Origin: Hygrocybe punicea
Lineage: Eukaryota > Basidiomycota > Agaricomycetes > Agaricales > Hygrophoraceae
Direction of reading: 5' to 3'
Length of the DNA stretch: 64,000 bases
Assembly: GCA_963556145.1 (NCBI GenBank)
Contig: OY744469.1
Span: 3,010,767-3,074,766, forward strand
Under the pieces are notes generated by a model, which had not been told where the DNA came from, ran no database searches, and worked only from the letters and a program-made list of their open reading frames with translations. Position 1 is the first letter of the stretch. Each line of letters begins with the position of its first letter. A program made the position numbers and the translations under genes. Below are positions 33,668 to 46,547 of this stretch, piece by piece.

Positions 33668-34397
33668 GCACCACCAATAACCAGGCACTGATGTTCAACA
33701 TCATATAGCATCTACTTAGTACTCCCAGAATTAAATTTGGATTTTTGAGATGTGTACTCGTGAAGTTGAGTGATTAAGGGTCCAATTTTGGCAGAGGAAT
33801 ACAACACATTGTGAATATCTCTGTATGTAGGATCAAATAAAATACACAAATTAATCTAGGAGTAGGTATTCTACACTTGTATCTCTGGAGAGTCTTACTT
33901 TGTTGATACATGCATTATTGTGCATGCCAGAATATTCNNNNNNNNNNNNNNNNNNNNNNNNNNNNNNNNNNNNNNNNNNNNNNNNNNNNNNNNNNNNNNN
34001 NNNNNNNNNNNNNNNNNNNNNNNNNNNNNNNNNNNNNTCAAATAAAATACACAAATTAATCTAGGAGTAGGTAATTCCTACACTTGTATCTCTGGAGAGT
34101 CTTACTTTGTTGATACATGCATTATTGTGCATGCCAGAATATTCAAAATGTTCCAGGCATAGTTCCATATATAGCAACTCGACCGCATTTAGGAAATCGG
34201 CAACTGCCGGTTGGCTTTCCCACGCGAGTTGAAGCTCGACTCTTCATTTTCAACAACGCGAAACAGTGCAGAAGAGCACCAAGGTTTTATTTTAATTTTC
34301 AATCTTTGTGCTAAATGATGTTGAATTTTGTGTGCGCCAAACGCAGGCGAACCCGCACACCCACCAACCTACCTGGCCCAGACAAGAAACACCATGG
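33668..34397. other. Foldback loop region
   Basis: Unpaired centre of the foldback element, containing the second gap. No coding region recognised. The 105 bases before the gap (33833-33937) are repeated after it (34038-34144) with small differences. Confidence 0.7.
33938..34037. other. Assembly gap (100 N), probably an unmerged overlap
   Basis: Exactly 100 N between near-identical 105/107-bp flanks; the simplest reading is two contig ends that overlap but were not merged. Confidence 0.9.
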
Positions 34398-36233
34398 CAC
34401 CTCAGCAAACCCAACGGGTGCGGACGACAACAGTCCCGGTGAGGATAGCGGAAATGGGCCTGCGATGCCAGGGAAGGCGCCAGACGGCAATGACAAGGAC
34501 ACAGACAGCCTGCCGATGAGGACGGAGACGGCCAGCCACGGGACGACAGGACGATGGAGATGACAATGACCAGCCAGGGGATGACGGTGAAGGGAACGAC
34601 GAGGGATGACGACGACGGGATGACGACGAGAACGGGAGACCAACACAGGGACAACAACAGGGACAACAACAGGGACAACAACAGGGACAACAACAGGGAC
34701 AACAACAGGGACAACAACAGGGACGACGACAACAGGGACGAAGACGAAGATGAAGACGGAGATGGGGACAGGGACGAGGACGAGGACGACGGAGACATAG
34801 ATGACGAGGACGACAGAGGTATGTATATGCCACCCTCCTCTCTCTCCTCCTCTCCTTCTCCCTGCGGCCCGTCCCTCCTCTTCCTTCTCCCACTCACTTC
34901 TCCCACTCCTTCTCCCACTCCCACTCCCACTCCCACTCCCACTCCCTTCTCCCTTCTCTCACCCCCCCTCCCTCCTCCCACCCCCTTGTCCCACCCCCAC
35001 CACCTCCCACCTCTCACCACCAGACCACCACCAGCCATATTTAATTATTTAATTATGTATTTAGATAAAATAATCATTTAATGTATATTTTCACTTAAGT
35101 AATATTGAGGTATTGCTATTCATATGAGGTATGTATTTATTTGCAATTGAGTAATATTAAATAAAAAAAGCACCATATTCCAAGTGGGGTAATTTTGGCA
35201 AATAAGTAGCTCCTGGAATGGCTGATGGTAAAACTGAGATATTGTGCATTTCCAAAATAATAAATTTGTAATTTTGCTATTCTCTGTGCTTTTAATAATT
35301 CCATTTCATTATATTACAAGAAAATGGTTAACTGCCCACTGGCAACTGCCAGAAGAAAGTGAATTGCACCCCCTAGCAATTGCATGATGCCCCTGGCAAC
35401 TGCCAGAAGAAACTGACCATTCAGTAGCTACTGCTCTAAGTTAAACTGGGCATCCAGCAACTGCTACATCTGGTTAAACTGGAGGTACAGTAGCTGCTGC
35501 TCCGAGTTAAATTGACCATCCAGTAGCTACTGCTCTGGGTTAAACTGGGGGTCCAGCAACTGCTACACCTGGTTAAACTGAAGGTACAGTAGCCGCTGCT
35601 CCGAGTTAAACTGGAGGTGCTGCAGGTGCTGCACCTGGTTAAACTGAGGGTACAGCAACTGCTGCAGATGGTTAAACTGACCATCCAGTAGCTACTGCTC
35701 CAAGTTAAACTGCTGGTACAGCAAATGCTGCACCTGGTTAAACTGGAGGTGCAGCAAGTGCTGCACCTGGTTAAACTGACCATCCAGCAGTTACTGCTAT
35801 GAGTTAAACTGGATGTCCAGCAAGTGCTGTATCTGGTTAAACTGAGCAATCAGTAGCAACTGCTCCGAGTTAAACTAGACATCCAGCAAATGCTGCACCT
35901 GGTTAAACTGAGCACACAGTAGCTGCTGTTCTCAGTTAACTTCATGGTCCAGCAAGTACTGCTTTCAGTTTAACTGCCAATGCAGTAAATAGTGCACACA
36001 GTTTAACTAAGCTCACAGTAACAACTGGGCTGGGTTTAACTGAGCTTTACAGTGAACTGAAGGCCTTAGCACTGCTGTCTAAAGTTTAACTGAACCTACC
36101 AGTAATTGCTAGGCCGAGTTTAACTGTATCACAGCATGCGGCACTGTCTGGGAGTTTAACTTAAGCCCCAGCTACTAGTGCAGATAGTACACCTAACTTT
36201 CATACCTTAACTGGGGTTGAGTTAACTAAAACC

Positions 36234-36452
36234 ACAGGGACCACTGGTCTTTCTGGCATCATGGTACCTCTGGTTGGGAAGCGTTCTGAAAGTCGTCTGG
36301 TCTCTTCTTGGGCCACCCTTCATATGTCGTGGGCGGGTCTGTCAGGGGTAAGGGAGTGAGAGCCGCTGGCTGGTTTCCATAGTCCAGAGGCGAATTGTGT
36401 CATAATAGATGAAGCGGACATATGCAAGGATTTGAATATAACTTTGACCTAA
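36234..36452 (-). other. Gypsy leader and 5' end of gag
   Basis: A 219-bp piece between the foldback element and the 5' LTR. One frame joins the gag frame across the foldback site, but stops upstream make the true start unclear. No convincing tRNA primer-binding site follows the LTR end. Confidence 0.6.
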
Positions 36453-37180
36453 TGTCACGACTAGCGGTCATGTAATGGATCGGTGGGTCAAATAGTTGCA
36501 CAATGTCGGCGGTAGCAAGGGTTTACATTTAAGGGTCTTTTTACGAGAGTGATTGTATGTTTGTGGAGGTAGGGTCTCAGGATTAAAGTTCGAGCGGTAT
36601 GGAGGTTGTGATGTTTGTTATGTCTAGTACAACTGCTAGGAGAAATACAAGAGGTCAAAGTTAAGGTAGGCTACATGTAACGCGATGTCTTTTATACCGT
36701 TCCCTCTCCTCCACAGTACCAGTGACATGTCGTAAGGATGACTCGCTCCATTGTGCTGGTGGGTGTATGTCTCCCTTGGCATCGAAGTGATTTGTGATCG
36801 TGCCGGGCTGGCACACGGATTCATCACTAGATTCGTAAGCGTCTGGGCACGTGTCACCATGGCTGTCTAGTTCTTCGTGCAGGGGTTCATTGCCGTGTGA
36901 CATGTCATTACTGCGGATCATAGGGGGTCGGAATGCCTCGAATGTTGATAGGGGGATCTCAGGATCAATGGTGATGGAGATTCGTTGTACTCCTCGGCAT
37001 ATCGTTACGAGGATGAATGCTTACATGATGATGACGGCAATGATAGCGGCGATAACTGAATGGGTCATGATTGAAGGGAGTTTGTGCATGGGTGATGAAA
37101 GTGGGGTGTCTTATTGTTCTGGTGTGAGTGACGGGAGTGGTCTGTGGTGTCCTGCGAGAGCCGGAGATTTCAACCTCCGG

Positions 37181-39322
37181 TGGAGTGGTACCGAGGTACC
37201 ACTCCGGGGGCTCACGCAGGACTCGAGGGAAAGGTCGACTGGATAGGAAGGATGGACTAACTACTACATCGGGAAGGCTACTAACTAGGTCAACCGTGGG
37301 AGCCTGGTCACGTGACTGGCAGGTCCCACTACTCCAAGTGCCCCTTTTCCTCATGGCGATGCCCTCGTCGCCAACTGCTACAGAAAAGAACACGAAACAA
37401 ACAAAACTGACCAAAAAACTCTCAAGCCACAACTCCCAGTCCCTCAGAATGCCTCGAATCAAGGCCGGGGCCTTATATCGTGAAGCGGGAAGTCGTCCTC
37501 GCGCAGGGGGCGGTAGATGACCAGACTATACAAGACTCTCCTCAAACTCAATACTCTTCGAATGCCTCCCTCGCAAGGGTTCGGGCTCACAACACAAGGC
37601 CAAAGATCCCTCGAATCGTCCTAGCAAGTACTTAGCGCAGTGTGAAGGTTCAGGTGGTCCAAAATATAACTGTATTGGCGGAGATCGGGTAAACGGGTGC
37701 ATGAACGTAGTGTAGTGACGGCGTGTAGGTAGACTGTGATTGACATCCAGTATCGGGGGAACGGGGGACGAGGCTATAATAAAAGCTATAATACTGACGG
37801 GGCATAGGGTTGTACTTAACAAGGGCATGGTATCCCGACGCGGAGGGGGTTGGCGTATCACGCGAAGAGATCGGGGTGGCTCGTCCAGGTCGAGAACGAT
37901 GCCGCAGGGAGCTGAATGAGGGTTCGCGGGGCCAGGTATGGTGTTAGGAACTGGCCGGAGGGTTGTGACGTGGCGGAACGCGGTGGGGGTCTGGGAACGG
38001 CGGGCACAGTCCACTCGCGGTATTGGAGGGAGGTGGGGTGCTCCGGGATGGTGAACGGGTGGGCCGCGAGTGTCGTGAGTCGACCCGGGGCCGGCTACGT
38101 TGGCAGAACGGAGCCGCGCGGTGGTGACGTGGCGCGGGGCTGGGGTGTCTGGAGGTGACGGCGGGGGTTCGTTTGGTGCGACGAAAGGGAACGGGGGTCC
38201 TGGCCGGTGGAACGAGGGCACGGGAGGTCGTATGGGTCCGTGTGGGGCTGGGGTACACGAAAGAACTGGGGTCCGGCGGGGGGGCGCGACGAATCCGTGG
38301 TGTGACCAAAAACGGCGGTGGGGGCTCGTTCGGGGCGTTAGCGAGACGCAGAATGCTCTGGGGGGTGGGCCGCGAGTTTGGTGAGCTGGTCTGGGGCCGG
38401 TTGTGCTGGCAGAACGGGGCCGCGCGAGGTGACGTGGCGCGTGGCTCGGGTGTCCGAAAACGACGGTGGGGGTTCGTTTGGCACAATGGAGGGGAACGGG
38501 GGGTCCTGGCCGGTGGGACGAGTGTGCGGGGAGTCGAATGGGTCCGTGTAGGGGTGGGGGTGACGAGAAACGGGGGGTCTAACAATGGTGACGTGGCAGA
38601 TCCATGGGGCGACCAAAAGGTGCGGGGCGGTTCGTTTGAGACGACGAGGCGCGACGGGGGGTTCTGGCAGATGAGCCAAGGGTGCGGGGAGTCGAACGCG
38701 TGCATTTTGGGTCCGGGGTGCATGAAAAAAACGGGGTCCGCGCGGCGGCGATGCGATTTTCGTTGGGTTGTCCAAAACTCGCAGTAGCGGGCCATGTGGG
38801 ATCCTGATGGGGAACGCGGGGCTCCGGAACGTCGAACGAAGTTGCGGGGGGTCGTGTGGACATAGCTGGGTCTAGGGAAAGTGAAAATTTGGGGGGTCGA
38901 AAAAAGTGACGTGGCCTGCCGCTTGGGTGCTGAGAAGGGTCGCGGGCGTGTTTTTTGGGTCAACGGGGGGCGACGCGGGGCCCTATTGGGTTGAACATGT
39001 GCACCGGGGGGTAATTTGAGTGTTGTACGGCCGTGAGTGAAGAGAAAATGCGCGGTTGCGCAGCTGAGGCCGAAAAAAGGTCGTCTCGCGAGAAAGTCGT
39101 AAGGAGTGGGAACCCGAGAGAAAAAAGAGAGAGGCGTGGAGTCGAAGAACACTCTCATCACCACGTTGGAGTGGTACCGAGGTACCACTCCGGGGGCTCA
39201 CGCAGGACTCGAGGGAAAGGTCGACTGGATAGGAAGGATGGACTAACTACTACATCGGGAAGGCTACTAACTAGGTCAACCGTGGGAGCCTGGTCACGTG
39301 ACTGGCAGGTCCCACTACTCCA
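37181..39322 (-). mobile_element. Miniature LTR element (2142 bp, identical 156-bp LTRs)
   Basis: Direct repeats 37181-37336 and 39167-39322 read as identical, begin TGGAG and end CTCCA; the flanking duplication is CCGG (37177-37180, 39323-39326), and the empty site is visible in the 3' LTR at 22734-22737. On the minus strand a TGGTGATGAGAG sequence follows the 5' LTR (possible primer-binding site) and GAGGAAAAGGGG precedes the 3' LTR (polypurine tract). The 1830-bp interior is GC-rich and repetitive, giving only Pro/Arg-rich frames. It is non-autonomous and recent. Confidence 0.9.
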
Positions 39323-40507
39323 CCGGTCACATGTCGTTCTCACGGGTTCATTGCTGAAGTGGTAGAGGTTTCTTCCTGATTGGGAATGGCTTCCATTCAG
39401 TATAAAGTGTGGTTGGATCCTTCGTCCCATTTCTCATCAATGCAATGTTTCCCCACTCATGCCATTGTCTCATATTCTTCAAACGTTCTGCCCTCTTTAA
39501 CCCATCCTGCCCTGTCACGGTTAATTGTATTATGCACGACTTCGCCTGCCGCCTCTCTGACTCTGATCGGGATTTGTATTGGGCTACTGGTCGTTGTTTC
39601 ACTTGCGGGAAGGCCAAACATCACACGGAATGTTGCCACCTTGTTGCGCGCAACAAGAGGCTTCTGTGCGAGCTTCTGGCCGACCTGTTCAGTAAGTTTT
39701 GCCTTTCTTGGGGTGTTTGAGTATTGTTCTGATAGTTTCTATGATAGCGTTGGATGATGTGTTCCCACCCTCAGACTACTTGTCCGAGGACTCGATGCCG
39801 TTGATACGCAGTCTCTCCCTTTGGGCACGGAATCTCTCATATGGTCAATTCTACTTTCCCTACAACTCTTCCGCAGTCCCGCGTACATGCGAAACATCAG
39901 CGCGCCAACCGCGACTTACGCCGATCGACGTGCCCGTGACCGCGACATCTTCACTGTATCTTAACCGCGCGACCCGGTCTTAAAACGCTGACACACGACT
40001 GTTAAACACGTCCTACACGTTCAGACACCGAGTCCGATACCAGAAATGTAATTCATCCGGTTTATCTTCGTCTTTTCGCCGACTTTCATGTGATATTCGC
40101 CGTTATTTCAAATCCTTCGCTATTCCGTTCCCGTTTCGTCGCTTTCATGTGATATTTCGCTGCATTTCTATTTCACTCATCCACCCTTTCCCCCTATCCC
40201 TTTAGAATATAAAAAGTGTCCTGTAGTAGAAAATATGCGAACAAGAACCCAGTTCTCCCCTCTCCACTAGTTTGTGGCTTAAGTTTTAAAAGGATCTAGT
40301 CATTCTCACTTGAATCTGCGTCTCTCCTCATCGCGTACTCTCCGCTATTGTGACCTAAGTCGTAGCGCAGAACCTCCGTCTCGTCGCGTCATCACCGCAT
40401 ATTGCGCTGTCATCTAGGACACCCAGCTAAGCCTTCCAATCCTTGTTTATCACTGCGTTGCGACATCGCATTGTCTTGCGACTCTTCGCGTTTGTTTATT
40501 TTATCGC

Positions 40508-42165
40508 TGTTACGTTTCCAACTCCGCTTCCAACCCCGATGCCCATTCCGATACCCACCATGACGATTCTGCACTGCACACCTTCCTTTTTCATTTCTTT
40601 TTGTCCTTTGTCCTCCTTTCAACGTCATTGTTTCTTCATTTGGACATCCTTGTATTTTCTTATTCTTGTTCTCTTTTTGTCCCTTCTTCTAGAACAATCC
40701 AGACTGACCATGGACATCTCCCACGTGACCTTGTTGTACCCGAATAGTCTCCTTGCCGATGGACGTCACCGACATTGTCTTTTCCCTTCGATATCTTGTT
40801 TACGCTATCCCACGACAAACCGATCACAATGGCTGTACTCCCGACACAGCTCATTACTGTAATTGTTATTGGCAGCATTGCCATCACCTTCCTGATCGGT
40901 TTCTACCTTGTTATGATCTATCTTTGGCATCGGCACCGAAACCCTTCCACCATTGATACTTCTGACTTCCACCTCAACAATATATCGACACGTAATTGAC
41001 AATTGCCATTCCCGGATATTTGGTTTCCATATTCGTACCCTGTGCCCACCATTATCCTCCCTGACGATCCGACGACATTCCTCACCTGCATGCGAACTCT
41101 GAACAATCCCCAATCACAAGGCATTTCACTGTTCTCTCCAATCCGACCATCACCGGAGCATACTCTTTTGGACTTCGACCACAGACCATACGACTTCCCA
41201 AACAGTGAACCAACCCCTATCGTATATTGTTCGCACGACACCGCTTCAATGCAGTACCCGACGACTTGTTCCCACAGCTTGTCACTCATGCCATGACTCG
41301 AAACCTGGACCCACGTTCATTTATCCTTTTCCATCCATAATCTTGATACCTCCCACACTCGTTTACAATGATACCCTTTCTTGGACAAATACTGACATCA
41401 GGTGGACCACATTGTTCCACACACAGGACAAGACACCGCCCCTCGATATGTCATTGACACAGACATCGTCATCCGGTACAGCTTATGCTGTTCACATGTC
41501 TGACCTCGACTAGCCCACTGTCCTAGTTGGTTTTTTCCTCTATACATTCCTTCATTTTCTTTCATACCAACCTTGCCACTATATCCACGCTACCTCAAGA
41601 CACTCTCATCACCAACCCCACACTGGACGATACCCATCTTCGACCCGACCGTGCAACGCACTTGCCAGACTGCGCACTTGCCTGTCACAGCAAGTGTAGA
41701 CCCCGAATAGGCAATTCTGCACATCACATGATCCGATGACAAATCATCCAAGTCATCCGGACCCCCTCTATTCCTCAATGACACCCGGGCCTCCAGTTGG
41801 ATCGCGAGAACATCGACATGAGGACGCCTCATGTACACCTCATGGTGAACACATGGTAGAGTTGGACATGTTATGGCTTCATGGTTGTATTTCTGTTTAC
41901 CTCCCCTCAAGACCAGTCACTATATATACTGTTCTTGTTGTTGGTTCGGACTTTTTCTTCTTTTCCTTTCTTTACGTTTAGTCTGGTTCTTGGGGCAGAC
42001 CCCCTTATCTTGGGTAACCCCCACGGCTCGCAATGACATTAGACCATGAACCCCCCCCCTTGTAGCAGTGTTATCTATCAATGTAACTGCTGTTATCTCC
42101 TCTGGAAACCGCCCCCCTGTTAAGTTGATTGTTGCCGGAGCCCGCTGCAGAAGCGATCCGTAACA
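40508..42165 (+). mobile_element. Solo LTR, TGTTAC family, copy B (1658 bp)
   Basis: Begins TGTTACG, ends CGTAACA, duplication ATCGC (40503-40507, 42166-42170), inside the TGATACG-family LTR. Nearly identical to copy C at 55671-57328 and of the same length. Confidence 0.94.
40829..40999 (+). CDS. Small LTR-encoded membrane peptide, copy B
   Basis: 56 aa, MAVLPTQLITVIVIGSIAIT then a Trp/His/Arg turn and a polar tail ending NNISTRN. It differs from copy A at about eight residues with several silent changes. Function unknown. Confidence 0.42.
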   Translation: MAVLPTQLITVIVIGSIAITFLIGFYLVMIYLWHRHRNPSTIDTSDFHLNNISTRN

Positions 42166-44170
42166 ATCGCGCATATTATCGCGCACTATCGCGTTATTGT
42201 CGGGAGTGTCCCCAAGTCTCGTTCACACCTTTGCGACGTTTTTCATCATTTATTATCTCTTTATCCGGGGTCATAGACGTGGAAACCGTATCACCGTCGC
42301 TCGTGATGAAGGTTTCCTGGGGGTCCGACTCCGATGTAGATGCGGGTTCTTGGTGGCTTCGGAACAATAAAGAAAGATGATCCTAACCAGAGGGGTGTCA
42401 GCGTAAAAGTGACAGTGGATAAGTCAGTGTCGGGAATAGTAGTAAAGGAAATGGAAATGGAAGTAAAATATAATGCCACCGTGTAAAACTGGACAAATAA
42501 CGATGAATCAGTCGTGTTTCGGGTGCCGTCGACACGTTTTGGGGTGTTCCGGGTGGTGGATCCGATAATGGAGGCGTTCTGACGGGCGGAGGGGCTCGTC
42601 TTTGGGGCAATGGAGGCGAGTCTGGGGCTGCATGGGTCGACCGTGGTTACATGGGGCCGTTCGAGGTGGCAAGAGGTCGGGCGAGCAGGAAACGGGTGGT
42701 CAGGGGAAGCGGGTACAGGATAGGGTGACGTTGGGCGACAGAGACGGATGACATGGGTGGATTGGGGGCGGACCATGGGGTTGCATGAGGTGGTTCGTGA
42801 TTTCGTGAGGTCAATCGAGGATGGTCGATTTTGGGGGTGTGGTGTAGGGCGATGTTGAAGACGGAGGCGGATGACGTGGGCGGGGAGATGGATTGGAGTG
42901 ATACGGGTGGCATTTTCGTGGTACTTTCATGGCGGATAGATGCGTGGGGATTTGACAAGGGTTCGTCGGGTCGTGGAACGGGCTTGGGCGGCCGGTGGTC
43001 ACGGTTTCATGGGCGTAACTCAATGGGGGCTTTATTTGGGCTCTCAAATGGACTTGACATCGTGGGGTTGGTCGATGACGTAGGTGGTTGAGGGGGGAGA
43101 GGACGAGGACGGGGATGGCTGGGAAGTGGGGGTCGAGAGTGGGGGTCAACGGGGTGACATGGCCGCTTTGCGTGGGACGATGAGGGATGGGAGTGGATGT
43201 GTATGGGACAGTAGGGAGCCATGCCGAGGTGCGGAGGCGTGAATGTGGGTGTGGTAGTGGTTGTACGCGGTGGTCATTGGTCCTGGATGAGGGAACGCGG
43301 TGGTAGGCCGTTGGGTGACGTGGCATGGCGTTGGAAGCTCTAATATAATGGGGACAGCTTGTAGGGGTTTGCGAGGGCGATGTGGGGTGGTGGGATGTGA
43401 TACGAGCCGCCGGTGGGTCCTACGAGGGTGTGAGCGGCCGAGGAGGTTGTATAGGCGGGTGCATGGGGCGGGTTGACATTGCACGGTGTTGGGGACTCAA
43501 TAATGGTGGGGACGGCTTCTACGGACTTGCGAGGGATGCCGTGAGGTGCTGGGAGGCTGTACGAAGCGGTGGGTGGTTCAACAAATACGTGAGCGGCCGG
43601 GGATGTCGTATAGGTGGGTGCACAAGGCGAGTTGATGTGGCACGTTGTGAGGCATCGATAACGGCGAAGATGGCTCGTGTGGGCTCGCGACTGGCATCAT
43701 GGGGCTGTAGCACAGTGTTGAGAGCTCAAACGTGGCGGGACTGTTTGCATGGACTCGTGAGGGACACTGGCATGGTTTGCTGGTTACTTCGTGGGCTCAG
43801 ACGATGGGGGCGTGCGACAGTGCACATCTGGAGACAATGGTGAGGGTGTAGATGCAGAGGGCTGGCAATTTGGACACGAAAGGGGGGCGTACGTGCTGGG
43901 ACTGGTTGAGAACCGAGTTTGCTAGCCACTGACATGTTCTGATAGCTTCGCGGGTCCATACGCTGCAGACGGGTCTGGGCTTGACTCCGGAGACGACGAC
44001 AAGGCGGTAGACGCAAGCGGCTGATGAAACGGGGACGTAACGGTGGGGAATAGGCTGAGATGCGTGGAAGGACGTGTTTTCTGGGCGCCGGCGCAGTTTT
44101 CTGGGGACGGCTTGAGTTCAGAAGGTGGGGAGCAGTCTGGGCTAGCCTCTGTGGATGATGGCAAGTCCGT

Positions 44171-44763
44171 TGTGACGGCGAGTTCGGTTGTAGACCCGAA
44201 ATGGGAATCTACAAAAGTGGTGATCAGCTAAGAAGTGATCAGAGGAGTTTAGTGTCTATAGTCTAGTCAATCCAACCCGAATCCAGGGTTCCAGATCAGA
44301 GGGGAAGTGAAGGGAGTGGAGTACGAAGACTAATATGAAGACGATACGAAGCGAGGACTAAGAAATAGAACTGAAGGGGAGCGATAACCTGTATTTTCTA
44401 TATCGTTTGTAGTATAATGGTACATCTTTTATACTACTGGGAGAGATCCTGTGCTGTAGTAACTAGGTACTACAAGCGAAGGCTGTAACTGATGGTAGAG
44501 AGGTGGAGCGGAGTATAGGGGGAATGGTGCTATGTACTAAGTAACGGGAAACGAAGATATATCATATGTAACTATATACGTACTAATTCCGGGTCGTTAG
44601 AGACATCGCATCTTGAGTATGAATGATTCCGGAGGCGGAATCCGGAGCGGAATCGACGGAGAGAACCGGAATCGGGCGGAATCGACGGTATATGAATGGG
44701 AATGGATGGGGACGATGTGGGATATGAAGAGGATTTGGGTCCAGACGGCCCAGAGCCTCTACA
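44171..44763 (-). mobile_element. Solo LTR of the E2 family, itself interrupted
   Basis: The pieces 44171-44208 and 44704-44763 add to exactly 98 bp, the E2 LTR length, and read TGTAGAGG...CGTCACA on the minus strand. Flanks are CCGT (44167-44170 and 44764-44767). Confidence 0.9.
44209..44695. mobile_element. 487-bp insertion with 8-bp duplication, type unknown
   Basis: Lies inside the solo E2 LTR, flanked by ATGGGAAT on both sides (44201-44208, 44696-44703). Its ends, CTACAAAAG and GGTATATGA, are not inverted repeats, and no coding frame, tail or tRNA-like box is convincing. The 8-bp duplication suggests a hAT-like event, but the missing TIRs leave it unclassified. Confidence 0.75.
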
Positions 44764-46547
44764 CCGTAGACGAGAACGATGGGCCAAATGGGGGTCAAAC
44801 GGGAGCAGATACGGTCGGACACGTCGAAAACTGCGTATGAACATGTTTTTCTGCACGGTTACCATGGAAACGGCGACTATGGGCATACCTGGGGTGCACA
44901 GGCTAAACCCATTGCACTGTGGGCGTGTTCCTTCTCCTTCGTGGCTCCGTTCATCTGTGTTTCGTGAGTGACACAGTTGTTGTTGGTCGCGGTCGCTGGG
45001 GCCGTTTTGGGGCTTTCCGGGCACAGGTTTTCGACCGGAATCGGTGGGGCATGGGTTTCCGAGCACGTTGGGGTTGTAAATTGAGTGTGGATGGTGGATG
45101 TGACGGGGATCGAGACGTTGAGTCGATAAACGAGGGTGTATCAGGTCATGGCTGTGCAAGTTTCCTAAAGCGGTAAACAGGCATTGGGTCGGCCACACAA
45201 GAGCGGGTTCAAAGTTGTTAGTGAAACTGAACAATTGTAGTCGGTAAAGAAGAGAAAATATTATGAGAATCAAACCCAAATGATAGTGTGGCAGTTGGCG
45301 ATTGGATGTCGAAGCGTTGGGTGTCGAATGTAAAGAAGTTGGGTAACAGATGTCGGATGTGTAGAATGCTGCAGCAAGGCTTGTTTTGAGATGACAAAAG
45401 GATATGTAGGGCTTTGGAATGAATGTGTCTTGACACTGAATTATCCTTGCAGTGGGCTCCAGATGTAGATGCAGGTTCTTGGTGGCTTCGGAACTATCAA
45501 GAAATAATCCTAACCAGAGGGGTGTCAGCGTAAAAGTGACAGTGGATAAGTCAGTGTCGGGAATAGTAGTAATGGAAATGGAAATGGAAGTAAAATATAA
45601 TGCCGCCGTGTAAAACTGGACAAATAACAATGAATCCGGCAATGAACGGACTGAAAACAGATGAATAATGAAGAACCCAACGATGCCAACAATGTCGGGT
45701 ACGGCGGGTCGGGTCGGGTCGGAAACGATGAACAAATAATAGAAGCAATCAATAAAGACAATGAAATGAACTACAAAAAAACTAAGGATCTACGTGGACG
45801 AGCATTTGAAGGGATTAAAGAAGATTCTGACCATATGAAAATGGGGACTAATGGTATCTCTTTTTTGTACGGTCGTCGGGGACCGTTTTTTATAGTACAG
45901 GAGTGAGTAATCTACTTTCGGACATGTCTATTTTGGCCGATGGTAAGCTACAAAGAAAGGTTGGAATGGGGATGTGGAAAGGGGGGTTGAAAAGCGATGA
46001 GGACAGGAAAATGGAGGGGAGAAGGAATATCCAAGAAAAAGATTCAAAACATCCTACATATCTCCGAAAGGACGATGGGATGCATAAATAAAGTAAGTCC
46101 GAAGTCGGGGATCAAGTCTGATGAGATCCGTCTCCTATTATTAGAACTCCGGGGCTTCTGATGCTGCCAGATTTGGTCCAAAAGCGGCTGTCACAAAGCG
46201 GCATATGTCGGGTCACATCAGTCATGTCGGGTCACATCACGTTGGGTTACGTCGGTGTAGAGGCTCCGGGCCATCTGGACCCGAATCCTCTTCATATCCC
46301 ACTTCATCCCCATCCATTCCCATTTCGGGTCTACAACCGAACTCGCCGTCACAACTGGAGCCCACCGCGAGGAGTTTATTTCTTTTGTCTTTTCATACCC
46401 TCCCCATGGTCGGCTTTGACTTTGATGACGTTTCCCTCTTCTACCCAACTCTAGTTATTTAGTTCCACTTACGACTTCGACCTCGACCTCGAACCTCCTC
46501 AACCCGACCCGCTTTCCGACCCACATCCCGATTTAGACATTCCCGAT

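Larger units (their letters stand above)
31856..36233. mobile_element. Foldback-type element with 1.8-kb inverted arms
   Basis: Arms 31856-33667 and 34398-36233 are near-perfect inverted repeats beginning GGTTTTAGTTAA. Each arm has three layers: an outer TTAAACT-rich part; a tandem array of 33-bp units of the form CAGTTTAACCAGGTGCAGCA plus 13 bases (about 32150-32690 and its mirror); and an inner low-complexity part with (CCCTGTTGTTGT)n, whose copy number differs between arms. Flanks read CAGGG on the left and ACAGGG on the right, a probable 5-bp duplication with one extra base. Long arms made of tandem repeats match the Foldback architecture. No transposase gene is seen. It interrupts the Gypsy gag. 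Confidence 0.82.
39802..42293. mobile_element. Solo LTR, TGATACG family, split by another solo LTR
   Basis: Begins TGATACGCAG, ends CCGTATCA, duplication CCGT (39798-39801, 42294-42297). Without the nested insertion it is about 829 bp. The same LTR, 838 bp, lies at 63074-63911 in the opposite orientation. No protein-coding gene was recognised. Confidence 0.9.

Noticed and set aside
33051..35081. Asp/Arg- and Ser-rich frames near both sides of the second gap
   Set aside because: They are translations of the 12-bp and G-rich simple repeats in the foldback arms; the two copies differ only by repeat number.
32240..35849. Regular 33-bp spaced repeats as a CRISPR array
   Set aside because: The units are contiguous tandem repeats with no unique spacers, lie in inverted arms of a eukaryotic foldback element, and have no cas-like genes nearby.
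37526..39188. Pro/Arg-rich frames of 231 and 414 codons in the miniature LTR element
   Set aside because: GC-rich repetitive DNA gives open frames by composition alone; there is no gag, protease or RT motif, and frames overlap on both strands.
44572..45735. 387-codon minus-strand frame inside E1
   Set aside because: It crosses the ends of the solo E2 LTR, the unknown insertion and an LTR boundary, so it cannot be one functional gene.
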